A stretch of 33,847 nt of DNA from Desulfarculaceae bacterium (GTDB lineage: Bacteria > Desulfobacterota > Desulfarculia > Desulfarculales > Desulfarculaceae), in contig JANQFN010000184.1 of NCBI GenBank assembly GCA_028277825.1, positions 1-33,847 on the forward strand. The letters are read 5' to 3'. Below the pieces are notes generated by a model, which searched no databases, was not told the DNA's origin, and was given only the letters and a program-made list of their open reading frames with translations. This document shows, one piece after another, positions 17,017 to 24,979 of this stretch; the stretch's first letter is position 1, and each line of letters starts with the position of its first letter. The translations under genes and the position numbers were made by a program.

Positions 17017-17403
17017 ACAAGTTAGATTTAACTCAAGTCAACTGTTGGCGCTTCAGCCAGCAAAAGAATTCAGGAGGTTGTTTTAGCCGCCAAGGGAAAT
17101 GTCGGAATTAATGAGTTTTTTACAAGGATTGTCACCGAGTAATTAAAGTGTGCTCGCTCTCGGTGACCAACGGGATTATTTATAAACCGGCAATGTACTG
17201 GCTGCATTTATTGAAACTAATGAAAATGGAAAAGGATATTATGCATGCGACATGTGCGTGATGGTTTACTATAAACTAGCCCTGGAATTGTATCTTGGCC
17301 AAGAATGTTGTTTTGAACATCTTCATGGTGTTGGGCATGGCTACAGCGCTACCAGAGGAAACGTTTAACTAGATTAATATTTAACAAAGGAGTTGAAAGC
17401 AAT
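17017..17403 (+). other. Gap with degenerate coding fragments between E3 and lipB-lipA
   Basis: 387 bases without an intact gene. Two stretches look once-coding: RIQEVVLAAKGNVGINEFF near 17070-17125, and an uninterrupted frame 17192-17368 (NVLAAFIETNENGKGYYACD, then a Cys/His-containing stretch, ending RGNV and a TAA). I do not recognise the family. The fragments suggest that one gene of the operon has decayed here. Confidence 0.4.
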
Positions 17404-19017
17404 TTGTGTCATTCCCTGCAAGATAGAGTATTGAACACTAAGCAATTTCCAGCTCTCAATATTGAAGATTGGGGACTACTGTACTACGGAGCGGCTCTAG
17501 AGCGTCAGAAAAATTTGGTGAATAGGATATTGGCCGGTGAGGTTGGTGACCATCTTGTTTTGGTAGAGCATCCCGCCGTAGTGACTGTTGGTGCAGGTAA
17601 TGGGAAAGGCGACCTGCGTGTCCCCCGTATAGCCTTGTACAAAATGGGTGTCGGCTTGTATCAATCCGATCGGGGAGGCAAAACAACTTATCATGGGCCC
17701 GGCCAACTGGTGGTTTATCCTATCATTAAACTTCCCCCCAACATTGATAGCTCTCTATATATTCGTAAACTGCTTACTGTGACAATCAAAGTTATTAGAA
17801 AATACGGGCTGGAATCCAATCTCCGTAAAGGTAGGCCGGGCCTGTGGTTGGATAGCCAGAAGATTGCCAGTATTGGCGTTGCTGTTAGACGTGGAGTGGC
17901 CTATCACGGTTTGGCTCTCAATGTTAACAATGATTTGACCCCATTTGACTGGATCGTTCCGTGTGGTAGCACAGGAGAGAAGTTCATCTCCATGCAGGAG
18001 ATGTTGGGACGGCCAGTGGATATGACCAGTTTAAAAGAAGATTTGGTTCACGAGTTTCGCCTTGCATTCGGCTATATTCAGCCAAAACCATTGAAACGAC
18101 CGTCATGGCTTAAGCTACCTTCACTTGACATCAACAAAATGTCAGCAACCCAAAAAATTCTCGATAAGTTTTCTTTGAATACGGTTTGTCACAATGCAGC
18201 TTGCCCAAACCTTGGGGAATGCTTTTCGCGGGGAACTGCAACCTTCATGATTTTGGGGGAACATTGCACACGTAATTGTCATTTCTGTGCAGTCAAAAAG
18301 GGCAAGCCCAAAAGGTGCGATATTGAAGAACCCCTGCGGGTGGCTCGGGCAGTTCGCGAGTTGGGTTTGCAGTATGTAGTAGTCACCTCAGTGGCACGGG
18401 ATGATTTGCCCGACGGCGGGGCTAACCACTTCGTAAACACTATAAAAGCGATCCGGGAATTTTGTCCAAGAGTACCAGTTGAAGTCTTAGTTCCAGATTT
18501 TATGGGAATCAAGGAGGCTTTACACATAGTTTGTGCCACAGAGCCGGACGTGTTTAACCACAATGTGGAGACAGTACCTCGCTTGTATGGCTTAGTTAGG
18601 CCTCAGGCTGATTATGCTCGCTCCCTCAAAGTGCTTGCCTATGCTGCCAATCACGGTCTGCAAGTTAAATCAGGCTTGATGTTGGGCCTAGGAGAAACCA
18701 ATTATGAGATCGAAAAAACACTTGTCGACTTGAGGTTTTCAGGCTGTATGTATTTAACCTTGGGTCAATATCTTGCTCCTTCTTCAGAACACGTTTCTAT
18801 GAACCAGTATGTTCCACCAAAAGATTTTGACAAGTGGGCAAACAAGGCTAAAAGCATGGGTTTCAGGGATGTTGCCGCAGGACCTTTGGTTAGGAGTTCA
18901 TACAAAGCCGAAGCCATGCACTTGTCGAATGATCGCACAAACACTGCCTTAGCATTGGATTCTTCACTCCAATCCGTAAAGGAGCCAAGCGATAGTGAGT
19001 TTGCTTCCTTAACGTAG
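17404..19017 (+). CDS. LipB-LipA fusion: octanoyltransferase plus lipoyl synthase
   Basis: The two steps of lipoate biosynthesis sit in one 537-residue chain. Residues ~20-225 are LipB: SDRGGKTTYHGPGQ, Lys153 in SQKIASIG and Cys187 in PCGSTG correspond to the catalytic Lys/Cys pair that moves octanoate from ACP to lipoyl domains. Residues ~235-510 are LipA, a radical SAM enzyme that inserts two sulfurs: the auxiliary-cluster cysteines C262, C267, C273 (CX4CX5C), the SAM-cluster cysteines C288, C292, C295 (CX3CX2C) and the RSSY motif (497-500) are all present. There is no stop or frameshift at the junction. The start is a TTG with AAGGAG 11 bases upstream. It sits between E3 and a GcvH-like carrier, so it probably lipoylates E2 and that carrier. 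Confidence 0.93.
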   Translation: MCHSLQDRVLNTKQFPALNIEDWGLLYYGAALERQKNLVNRILAGEVGDHLVLVEHPAVVTVGAGNGKGDLRVPRIALYKMGVGLYQSDRGGKTTYHGPGQLVVYPIIKLPPNIDSSLYIRKLLTVTIKVIRKYGLESNLRKGRPGLWLDSQKIASIGVAVRRGVAYHGLALNVNNDLTPFDWIVPCGSTGEKFISMQEMLGRPVDMTSLKEDLVHEFRLAFGYIQPKPLKRPSWLKLPSLDINKMSATQKILDKFSLNTVCHNAACPNLGECFSRGTATFMILGEHCTRNCHFCAVKKGKPKRCDIEEPLRVARAVRELGLQYVVVTSVARDDLPDGGANHFVNTIKAIREFCPRVPVEVLVPDFMGIKEALHIVCATEPDVFNHNVETVPRLYGLVRPQADYARSLKVLAYAANHGLQVKSGLMLGLGETNYEIEKTLVDLRFSGCMYLTLGQYLAPSSEHVSMNQYVPPKDFDKWANKAKSMGFRDVAAGPLVRSSYKAEAMHLSNDRTNTALALDSSLQSVKEPSDSEFASLT

Positions 19018-19050
19018 AGAGCTGTAACAAAGCGATTGGACGGTAAAAGC

Positions 19051-19476
19051 ATGAATATTGGTGGATTCGAGTTCCCAGAGAACCTCTATTATGACTCTGA
19101 TCACTGGTGGATTAGGCCAGAAGGTGATCAGCTTGTACTTGGCATGGATGACTTTGCACAAAAATTGGCGGGGGAAATTGTTTTCGTGCAACTTCCGACA
19201 GCAGGTAAAAAATTGAAGAAAGGTAAGAAGCTATCCAAAGTTGAATCGGGTAAATGGCTTGGGAAAATAATCTGCCCTGTTGATGGCAAATTAATTGATG
19301 TAAACCAAAACCTAGAAGCTATCCCTACCCTGATAAACCAGGACTGCTATGGAGACGGCTGGATGTTCCGCATCAAAGCAAATGAAATCTCCCAACTAGA
19401 TGAACTTATCCATGGAGCACAGGCAATAGAGGTCTGGGCAAGGGAAGAAATAGCTAAGCATGTGCAGTCCAGTTAA
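19051..19476 (+). CDS. GcvH-like lipoyl carrier protein
   Basis: A 141-residue protein of the glycine-cleavage H family. FPENLYYDSDHWW, the fold core DDFAQKLAGEIVFVQLP and the tail CYGDGWMFRIKA follow GcvH. The lipoylated Lys is Lys68 in VESGKWLG, where classical GcvH has ESVKA. No glycine cleavage P, T or L genes are present. The position right after the LipB-LipA fusion suggests a role as lipoyl carrier or lipoylation substrate for the E2/E3 system rather than glycine cleavage. The start at ATG 19051 is preferred over the track TTG at 19036, since the family N-terminus (GGFEFPENLYY) begins there. Confidence 0.85.
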   Translation: MNIGGFEFPENLYYDSDHWWIRPEGDQLVLGMDDFAQKLAGEIVFVQLPTAGKKLKKGKKLSKVESGKWLGKIICPVDGKLIDVNQNLEAIPTLINQDCYGDGWMFRIKANEISQLDELIHGAQAIEVWAREEIAKHVQSS

Positions 19477-19485
19477 GTTCATATC

Positions 19486-20157
19486 ATGAATGATGGAGAT
19501 TTAATAAAGGTCCTCGTCGCCTGCGGTAATGGTATTCTGTGCAAAGGAATTGCAAAAATACTGACCGAAGAACCTAAAATAACTGTCATTGGCGAACTGA
19601 ATAGTGGTCAGGAGGTCATCAATAAAATAGACAGTATGTTGCCGGATATTGTGGTAATTGAATTTTATTTGCCCGAACTAAACGGGGTTGATGTCGCCCA
19701 ACGAATAAAAAAAAAGTATCAAAATATTAAGTTTATCATGTTTTCCACATCAGATTTAAAAGATAAGTATATTTTTGAGATGTTGAAAACTGGAGTCGAG
19801 GCCATTCTGGATAAAAACAGCACTTATCAAGAATTGATAATAGCAATAAATGCTGTACACTTTAGTGAATCTTATCTCAGCCCTTCTATATCGTCAAAAT
19901 TAATAAAAAGCATGTTTAAGGGCTCAGCATGTTCTGGCTATGGAGATAGGTTCGGGCTAGAACGGCTTACTCAACGCGAGAGAGAAGTAATACAATTGAT
20001 TGCCGAAGGGTTTTCTTGTCGGCAAATTTCAGATAAACTATGTATTAGTCAAAAAACAGTGAGGAATCATAAAGCCAATCTAATGAAAAAATTGAATTTG
20101 CGCAATGTGGCTGAAATTACAAAATACGCTATACAAAATAACGTTGTGCTAATGTAA
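19486..20157 (+). CDS. Atypical NarL/LuxR-type response regulator
   Basis: 223 residues with an N-terminal receiver-like domain (1-120) and a C-terminal LuxR helix-turn-helix (about 155-215, LTQREREVIQLIAEGFS through KTVRNHKANLMKKL). The receiver has lost its phosphorylation chemistry: the acidic pair at the N-terminus is Cys13-Gly14 (VACGNG instead of ADDH), and the phospho-acceptor Asp is Glu59 (VVIEFYLPELNG). The conserved Lys110 remains. Normal phosphorelay control is therefore unlikely; it may act constitutively or by ligand or partner binding. No histidine kinase is nearby. It starts 9 bases after the GcvH-like gene, so it is probably part of the same transcript. Confidence 0.85.
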   Translation: MNDGDLIKVLVACGNGILCKGIAKILTEEPKITVIGELNSGQEVINKIDSMLPDIVVIEFYLPELNGVDVAQRIKKKYQNIKFIMFSTSDLKDKYIFEMLKTGVEAILDKNSTYQELIIAINAVHFSESYLSPSISSKLIKSMFKGSACSGYGDRFGLERLTQREREVIQLIAEGFSCRQISDKLCISQKTVRNHKANLMKKLNLRNVAEITKYAIQNNVVLM

Positions 20158-20164
20158 TAAACAG

Positions 20165-21495
20165 GATCACTAGTGTCCGGCTAACTATCAAATAAATTCA
20201 ATTGGTTGCCAGGTGGGTAGTTTAGGTTTTTGTAATCGATTTCATTTAAGGCGATCAGTAAGGGGGTTTTGTTAAAAATGGAAACGCTGAGGATTTGTAG
20301 AATAGTGTAGAGGCTGTGCTGTACACCGAGCCGTTTCTTGATGATGGCCACCAACAGGTAAACAGAGATGGCTATCCAGACTTGAGTTTTCACGGCGTTC
20401 GGGGAGTATCCGTAAAAGGCTTTGATCCGCAAGTGCTGTTTTATCCATTTGAAGAACAACTCAATCGCCCAACGGGCTTTGTACAACTGGGCTATGGTGA
20501 ATGGGGGCAAGTCAAAATTGTTTGTGATGAACACCAGCTTTTTTTGTGTTTCAGTGTCACGAAAGGAAACACGGCGCAGTTTGTCAGGGTAGTCGTTCTT
20601 GGCCTTGTGGCTGGTGAGTACTCCGGTCTGGTCACATCTTAGGCCGATGGTTTTATCTACCGGGCTTGAGTAAACACGACGATAGCCGAGATTTCTTTTT
20701 GCTCTTATAACGAAGAAGGCTTTTGCCTGATGAATAGTGTGCAGACGGGCATAGTCGGTATAGCCCCTATCCATCACGTAGAATGAGCCTTGCTCGACAA
20801 GCAGCAGGTCCATGACATTAACATCGTGCAGCTTCCCTTCGGTTATGTGAATGAACTGTGGGATGCTGCCCCGCAGATTTAAAAGTGTGTGCACTTTGAT
20901 TGCGGCTTTGATTTTTCTGAAGCGGGCCCATGGAAACAGGGTAAGACAAAGGTCGATAATACTTGAGTCCAAAGCATAGATGGGAGCCTTAAGATCAATG
21001 CCCAAGTCTTCATCCGCGTAAAGGCCCCTGGCGATGCCGATAAGAATTTGAGCGAAATCAGCATAGATGCGGCAATCACGCTTTTCGTTTGCGTCGGCCA
21101 GGGTGCTTCGACAAACGCGGGAACGAATACCCATATGATACAGCCTTGGCTGTGCCGCTCTGAGGCAGGCTTCAATGTCTCTTAGACTTTCACGAAAGGT
21201 CAGCTGAGCAAAGGCCATACAAAGAAATTGATCCAGGCATGACAAGGTGCGCACCCTATGGTTGCCGTTATATCGTTTGACACATTTACGGAAATCGTGA
21301 AGCGGCAGGTGCTTCATGACCTGAGAAAAAATTGTTCGTTCTGTATTCATGGACCATTCCCGGTACCAGAGAAGTGATAGAATGGCCCAATTTTACTAAA
21401 TCGATTTCAAATCGATTACGGTCGAAACTAGATGCAACCCATTTAATTGACTGGATTATTTGGTTTATCTCAAAAAGTTAACCGGACAGTAGTGA
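20165..21495. mobile_element. IS4-family insertion sequence, apparently intact
   Basis: The element carries one full-length transposase and imperfect terminal inverted repeats: TCACTAgTGTCCGGcTAAC on the left (from 20167) and the complement of GTTAACCGGACAGTAGTGA on the right (to 21495), with two mismatches. Both sides are flanked by AACAG (20160-20164 and 21496-21500), a possible 5-bp target duplication. It inserted just after the response regulator gene. The exact ends may shift by a few bases. Confidence 0.85.
20181..21350 (-). CDS. IS4-family transposase (DUF4372/DDE type)
   Basis: 389 residues, full length for the group with an N-terminal DUF4372 domain (IFSQVMKHLPLHDFRKCVKRY). The DDE catalytic residues are visible: Asp in YALDSSIIDL, Asp in YVMDRGYTDY, and Glu in KARWAIELFFKWIKQ, the YREK-like region of IS4 enzymes. 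No stop or frameshift is seen, so it is probably active or recently active. The stop codon lies only about 14 bases inside the left terminal repeat. Confidence 0.93.
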   Translation of the reverse strand: MNTERTIFSQVMKHLPLHDFRKCVKRYNGNHRVRTLSCLDQFLCMAFAQLTFRESLRDIEACLRAAQPRLYHMGIRSRVCRSTLADANEKRDCRIYADFAQILIGIARGLYADEDLGIDLKAPIYALDSSIIDLCLTLFPWARFRKIKAAIKVHTLLNLRGSIPQFIHITEGKLHDVNVMDLLLVEQGSFYVMDRGYTDYARLHTIHQAKAFFVIRAKRNLGYRRVYSSPVDKTIGLRCDQTGVLTSHKAKNDYPDKLRRVSFRDTETQKKLVFITNNFDLPPFTIAQLYKARWAIELFFKWIKQHLRIKAFYGYSPNAVKTQVWIAISVYLLVAIIKKRLGVQHSLYTILQILSVSIFNKTPLLIALNEIDYKNLNYPPGNQLNLFDS

Positions 21496-21500
21496 AACAG

Positions 21501-22329
21501 AATATGTTGCAAAAAGACTAAGTTAATGATGTTATGGCTAACTGCAGAAACATAAGTACCGAATAAATGATCGGCATCACCAACTTGCTTACGTGAAAAA
21601 ACCTCAGACGTTAGATTTTCACAAAGTTATATTTTATATGTATTTTGTCTTCAAGGAAAGGCCTTTCTGCGGGGCGCTACAATCTAAGCGCAAGCTACTG
21701 AGAATTTAGTAGAATTCAACTAGGTGGTTGATGGTGACAGTGGCAAGCCAGAAGCGTTTGACGCGTGCATCAGGAGTAGAGATTGATGAGTAAGATAATC
21801 ATAACCTTTTACTTTAGGGGCCCAATGGAACAAACACCACCAGATACGTGGTACTGGACTGTGAGGTGCCTGGGTTGTTTGTGCGTAAAAAGTCCCCCAC
21901 CCTTATCGGAATAGACCCTTGAGACCCAAGCTGCAATGGTTTGTTGTGGACACGATGATTTCGGATGTGTGAGATAGCTGTGAATAAATAAATTTGTTAA
22001 TAACGAAGGCTAGTAAAGGTGGTGCGAGAAATCACTCAAGCGGGAGGGCATTTATTTATATTTGCATTTTCAGTAGGGTACCTAATTAGGTTTGTAGAAA
22101 CAGTGGCTAAACAAATAAATTATGGGCGGAATAATTACCACTTTCATATCTATTAAAGGGAAAGGGGCACTACAACTTTAAAGGCTGATTTCTGAAGATT
22201 TTCAGCAACAGCCTGTATATGTTTTAATTTCTGCAGTTGAACCTAAATTCGCACTCTCTAAAATACAAGATAAATGCATAAGGATGTATCCCTTGGTATT
22301 TGACAAGGTGGATTTTGGCAAATGTATCC
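21501..22329. other. Gene-free stretch between the IS4 element and the second IS1595 remnant
   Basis: About 830 AT-rich bases with no supported gene. A short frame (about 21818-21922, reading TRYVVLDCEVPGLFVRKKSP) looks once-coding and loosely recalls the arm region of tyrosine recombinases, but it is too short to call. Confidence 0.45.
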
Positions 22330-22755
22330 GCGTCAGCCATCGGAGCAGATGACGCTGTCCAACTTACCCTTCCCCGAACGCCCCTTTGCAGAGTGGCTTT
22401 GGCGCAATTAGGCACTATTTCAGTGTACACGCTGCCGTGGCGTTTGAATATACCGAGGACGATGGTTTTTCCGTAAACTCCTCTTCCCCTCTTGCTTTTT
22501 ACACGTCTGGTTCCAAAGAAAGATAGTAGACCTGGAGTTGCAGAACTCAGCCAGACGCATTTCTATAGCACGAAGATAGCGACTAAGCCCAGAGCGCTAG
22601 GGAGACGATCTGGGAGGCATTGAGGTCAACCGAAAACAGGCGCAGCAACTCACTGAATTTGCGCTCTGAAATGTGCATACCTTTTACATACTTAGCTTCG
22701 ACTGTTACGACCGTATGTTAGGATACATCAAATATGACTAAACGTATCATGCCCC
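22330..22755 (-). mobile_element. Decayed IS1595-type element, copy 2
   Basis: Nearly the same sequence as copy 1 (11845-12368) over most of its length: RKFSELLRLFSVDL then ASQIVSL, FKRHGSVYTEIVPNCAKATLQ and DSVICSDG are readable on the minus strand in different frames. It has several frameshifts and breaks off after SDG.RGY, earlier than copy 1. The end near 22755 (CGTATCATGCCCC) matches the end of copy 1. Both copies have the same orientation and bracket the lipoyl/E2-E3 module. Confidence 0.8.
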
Positions 22756-22929
22756 ATGATTATAGAATTGATCTTATAATACTACGTGTTGCATGATGCC
22801 AACAACAATAATAAAAAGTCGAGCTATTTAGCTGGGTTAACTTATTTTGATGAATGCGTGCTTGCTGAAGTGACCAGGAAGGCATAAGACCATTGCGGTA
22901 TCAAATAAATCGCTGGAATAAAAAAACTC

Positions 22930-22968
22930 TTGACAAATAGATTGTATACGTTTAAGTATACATATAGA
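22930..22968 (+). promoter_or_regulatory. Promoter with paired GTATAC operator (copy 2), upstream of the GntR gene
   Basis: TTGACA (22930-22935), then after 7 bases TGTATAC-GTTTAA-GTATACA (22943-22962). It matches the site at 13050 in almost every base over about 40 positions, including the spacing between the -35 box and the operator. The palindrome covers the -10 position, fitting repression by the GntR/FCD protein encoded 220 bases downstream (autoregulation). Confidence 0.78.
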
Positions 22969-23184
22969 AATACATAAACGCCGCACTGCAGCGACACAAG
23001 GGCAGAGTGATAAAAGTTGCGATTTGCTCGGATGAACTTGAAAGCTCAAATTAATTCAACAGATAATTGCTTAATTACCTGCATAACTGCACATGTGTTC
23101 GTTATAGTTGAATAGATTGAATATCCCAATAACAGGTACAGAATGGTTGTTGGGCTATATACGGTATCCCCAGTAGGAGAAAAC

Positions 23185-23931
23185 GTGGAAGCACTCAGTT
23201 TTTTAGAGCCAGTATCCACCAAAGGTAATTTAGCCAATAAGGCTTATGTAATAATCAAGGATGCCATAGTTAACGGATGGATCACATCTGGCCATTGGCT
23301 TATGGAAGACGAGGTCGCAAAACAACTTTGTATCAGCCGCACTCCAGTGCGAGAAGCATTTAGGCGTCTTCAAGGTGATGGACTGCTTGAATTTATACCT
23401 CGAAAGGGAGCTCGAGTCCCTGACCTTAGTGATAGTGAACTGGAAGAACTTTTAGACGCTCGCGAACAAATCGAAATTGCTTTTTTGGGACGCTCAATTG
23501 AAAATATTGATCTTAATAAATTGAATAAATATGCTAGTGAATTTAAAGATCTTGAGAAAAAAATGATTGGTGCTAAGGATGTTTATGAAAATATATCTGA
23601 CCTACAATCTCAGTATATAATGCTCGATAGAAATTTTCATGATTTCATAATTGAATCCTCGGGAAATAGATATTGGCTAGAAATATACCATAGTTTGCGC
23701 AATATAATCCAGTTTTCATCCTTTAAGGCAGGACTTATATCATCTCAATTTGAAAAAGCAATTGAAGAGCATAATGCTCTTATAGATGCAATTATGGCTA
23801 AAGATACTTTAACTGCTAAAAAAATAATGAGTGCCCATATCCAAAATTTCAAAAAACGTCTTCTTTTTGCAATTAAGAGAAATAAACGACCCCTACCAAC
23901 AGCTAGCTCAAACAAAAGAAGTCACGGGTAA
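23185..23931 (+). CDS. GntR-family transcriptional regulator, FCD (FadR-like) type
   Basis: About 248 residues. The N-terminal winged helix reads LANKAYVIIKDAIVNGWI, then EDEVAKQLCISRTPVREAFRRLQGDGLLEFIPRKGARV, the classic GntR pattern. The C-terminal FCD ligand domain has the expected metal/acid-binding pattern (LDRNFHDFI, the EEHNALIDAI segment, and a late AHI histidine). FCD regulators usually sense organic acids. The GTG at 23185 is chosen since AGGAG lies 5 bases before it; the track ATG at 23143 has no ribosome site. It heads the catabolic cluster and probably controls both GTATAC operators in the window. Confidence 0.88.
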   Translation: MEALSFLEPVSTKGNLANKAYVIIKDAIVNGWITSGHWLMEDEVAKQLCISRTPVREAFRRLQGDGLLEFIPRKGARVPDLSDSELEELLDAREQIEIAFLGRSIENIDLNKLNKYASEFKDLEKKMIGAKDVYENISDLQSQYIMLDRNFHDFIIESSGNRYWLEIYHSLRNIIQFSSFKAGLISSQFEKAIEEHNALIDAIMAKDTLTAKKIMSAHIQNFKKRLLFAIKRNKRPLPTASSNKRSHG

Positions 23932-24053
23932 CATCAAAATAGCACTAAGTAATCTCATCGTGGCAACTACGAATAACTACTAGTAAAAATATATCACAGT
24001 AAGTAGTAACAATCTATTATAATAAGCATTTATTTTTAATAGAAGGAAGTCTA

Positions 24054-24959
24054 ATGGATAAGATAATTATTGAAGCTAGGATTAACGAGTTGGCGTCGAA
24101 AGATGATAATAGTAATGTCCCTTTAGTTCCCGAAGAAATTATTGCAGATTCTGTGGCATGTTATAATGAAGGTGCTTCAGTATTACATTACCACGGAAGA
24201 AATTCTGATGGCACCCCTAACAATAGTCCAGAAATTTATAAAGAAGTAAATTCGGGGATTCGAAATGTCTGCCCCATACTATTGCATCCATCATTAGGTT
24301 ACATTGCAAACGATGCGAGTGCTGAGGAACGTTTTTTCGCGATTGAAGAAATGATGAAAAAACCTGGGACCGCTCCGGATTTTGCGCCAATGGATGTCGG
24401 AAGTGTTAATGTTGACTGGTGGGATCCTAAATCCAATCGATATACCACGACGGATCTCATTTATAAGAATTCAACGGAAACCCTAATGTATTTTGCTGAC
24501 AGGATAAACCACTATGGTTTAAAGCAGTATCTTGTGACCTGGAATGTTAGCTTTACGCGTCAGCTTGAGGCATTTATGAAAATGGGCATAGTACCGGAAC
24601 CCGCTTATATATGCATATGTCTAACTGATGGTATTTGCCTCTCTGGACATCCCGGAACACCGGAGGGCCTGTCCGCACAAATTCAATTTATGCCAAAAAA
24701 TAGAGACATTATCTGGACGGTAGTAAATTACAAGGGCAATTTGTTCAAACTCACCGAAATGATTATTAATGCAGGTGGACACGTGTCCATTGGGCTTGGC
24801 GACTATCACTTTAAGGAATACGGCATTTTAAGTAACGCAGAAATAGTAGCTATGGTCGTGAAGCAAGCTCGAGACTTGGGTAGGGAACCAGCAACCGTGG
24901 AAGAAACTTGTGAGATATTAGGAATAGAACCCACTGGTAACGGTTCCAAGCAAAATTAA
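24054..24959 (+). CDS. DUF849 / beta-keto acid cleavage (BKACE) family enzyme
   Basis: A TIM-barrel protein of 301 aa. BKACE enzymes use acetyl-CoA to split a beta-keto acid into acetoacetate and an acyl-CoA. The zinc-binding HxH is present (His45/His47 in VLHYHGR), as are VPEEII, the HPS strand and the late GGHVSIGLGDY. Characterised members have GLEDN at the last motif, its Glu being the third metal ligand; here it is Gly249, as I recall for an uncharacterised DUF849 subgroup. Metal binding and reaction may therefore differ. AGAAGGAAG precedes the ATG. dctP follows after 20 bases, so the imported substrate and this enzyme are probably linked. Confidence 0.82.
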   Translation: MDKIIIEARINELASKDDNSNVPLVPEEIIADSVACYNEGASVLHYHGRNSDGTPNNSPEIYKEVNSGIRNVCPILLHPSLGYIANDASAEERFFAIEEMMKKPGTAPDFAPMDVGSVNVDWWDPKSNRYTTTDLIYKNSTETLMYFADRINHYGLKQYLVTWNVSFTRQLEAFMKMGIVPEPAYICICLTDGICLSGHPGTPEGLSAQIQFMPKNRDIIWTVVNYKGNLFKLTEMIINAGGHVSIGLGDYHFKEYGILSNAEIVAMVVKQARDLGREPATVEETCEILGIEPTGNGSKQN

Positions 24960-24979
24960 TTAAAAGAAGGAGAAGAGCA

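Noticed and set aside
21818-21922. Possible tyrosine recombinase arm fragment
   Set aside because: Only ~34 codons, no catalytic residues and no adjoining homologous sequence.
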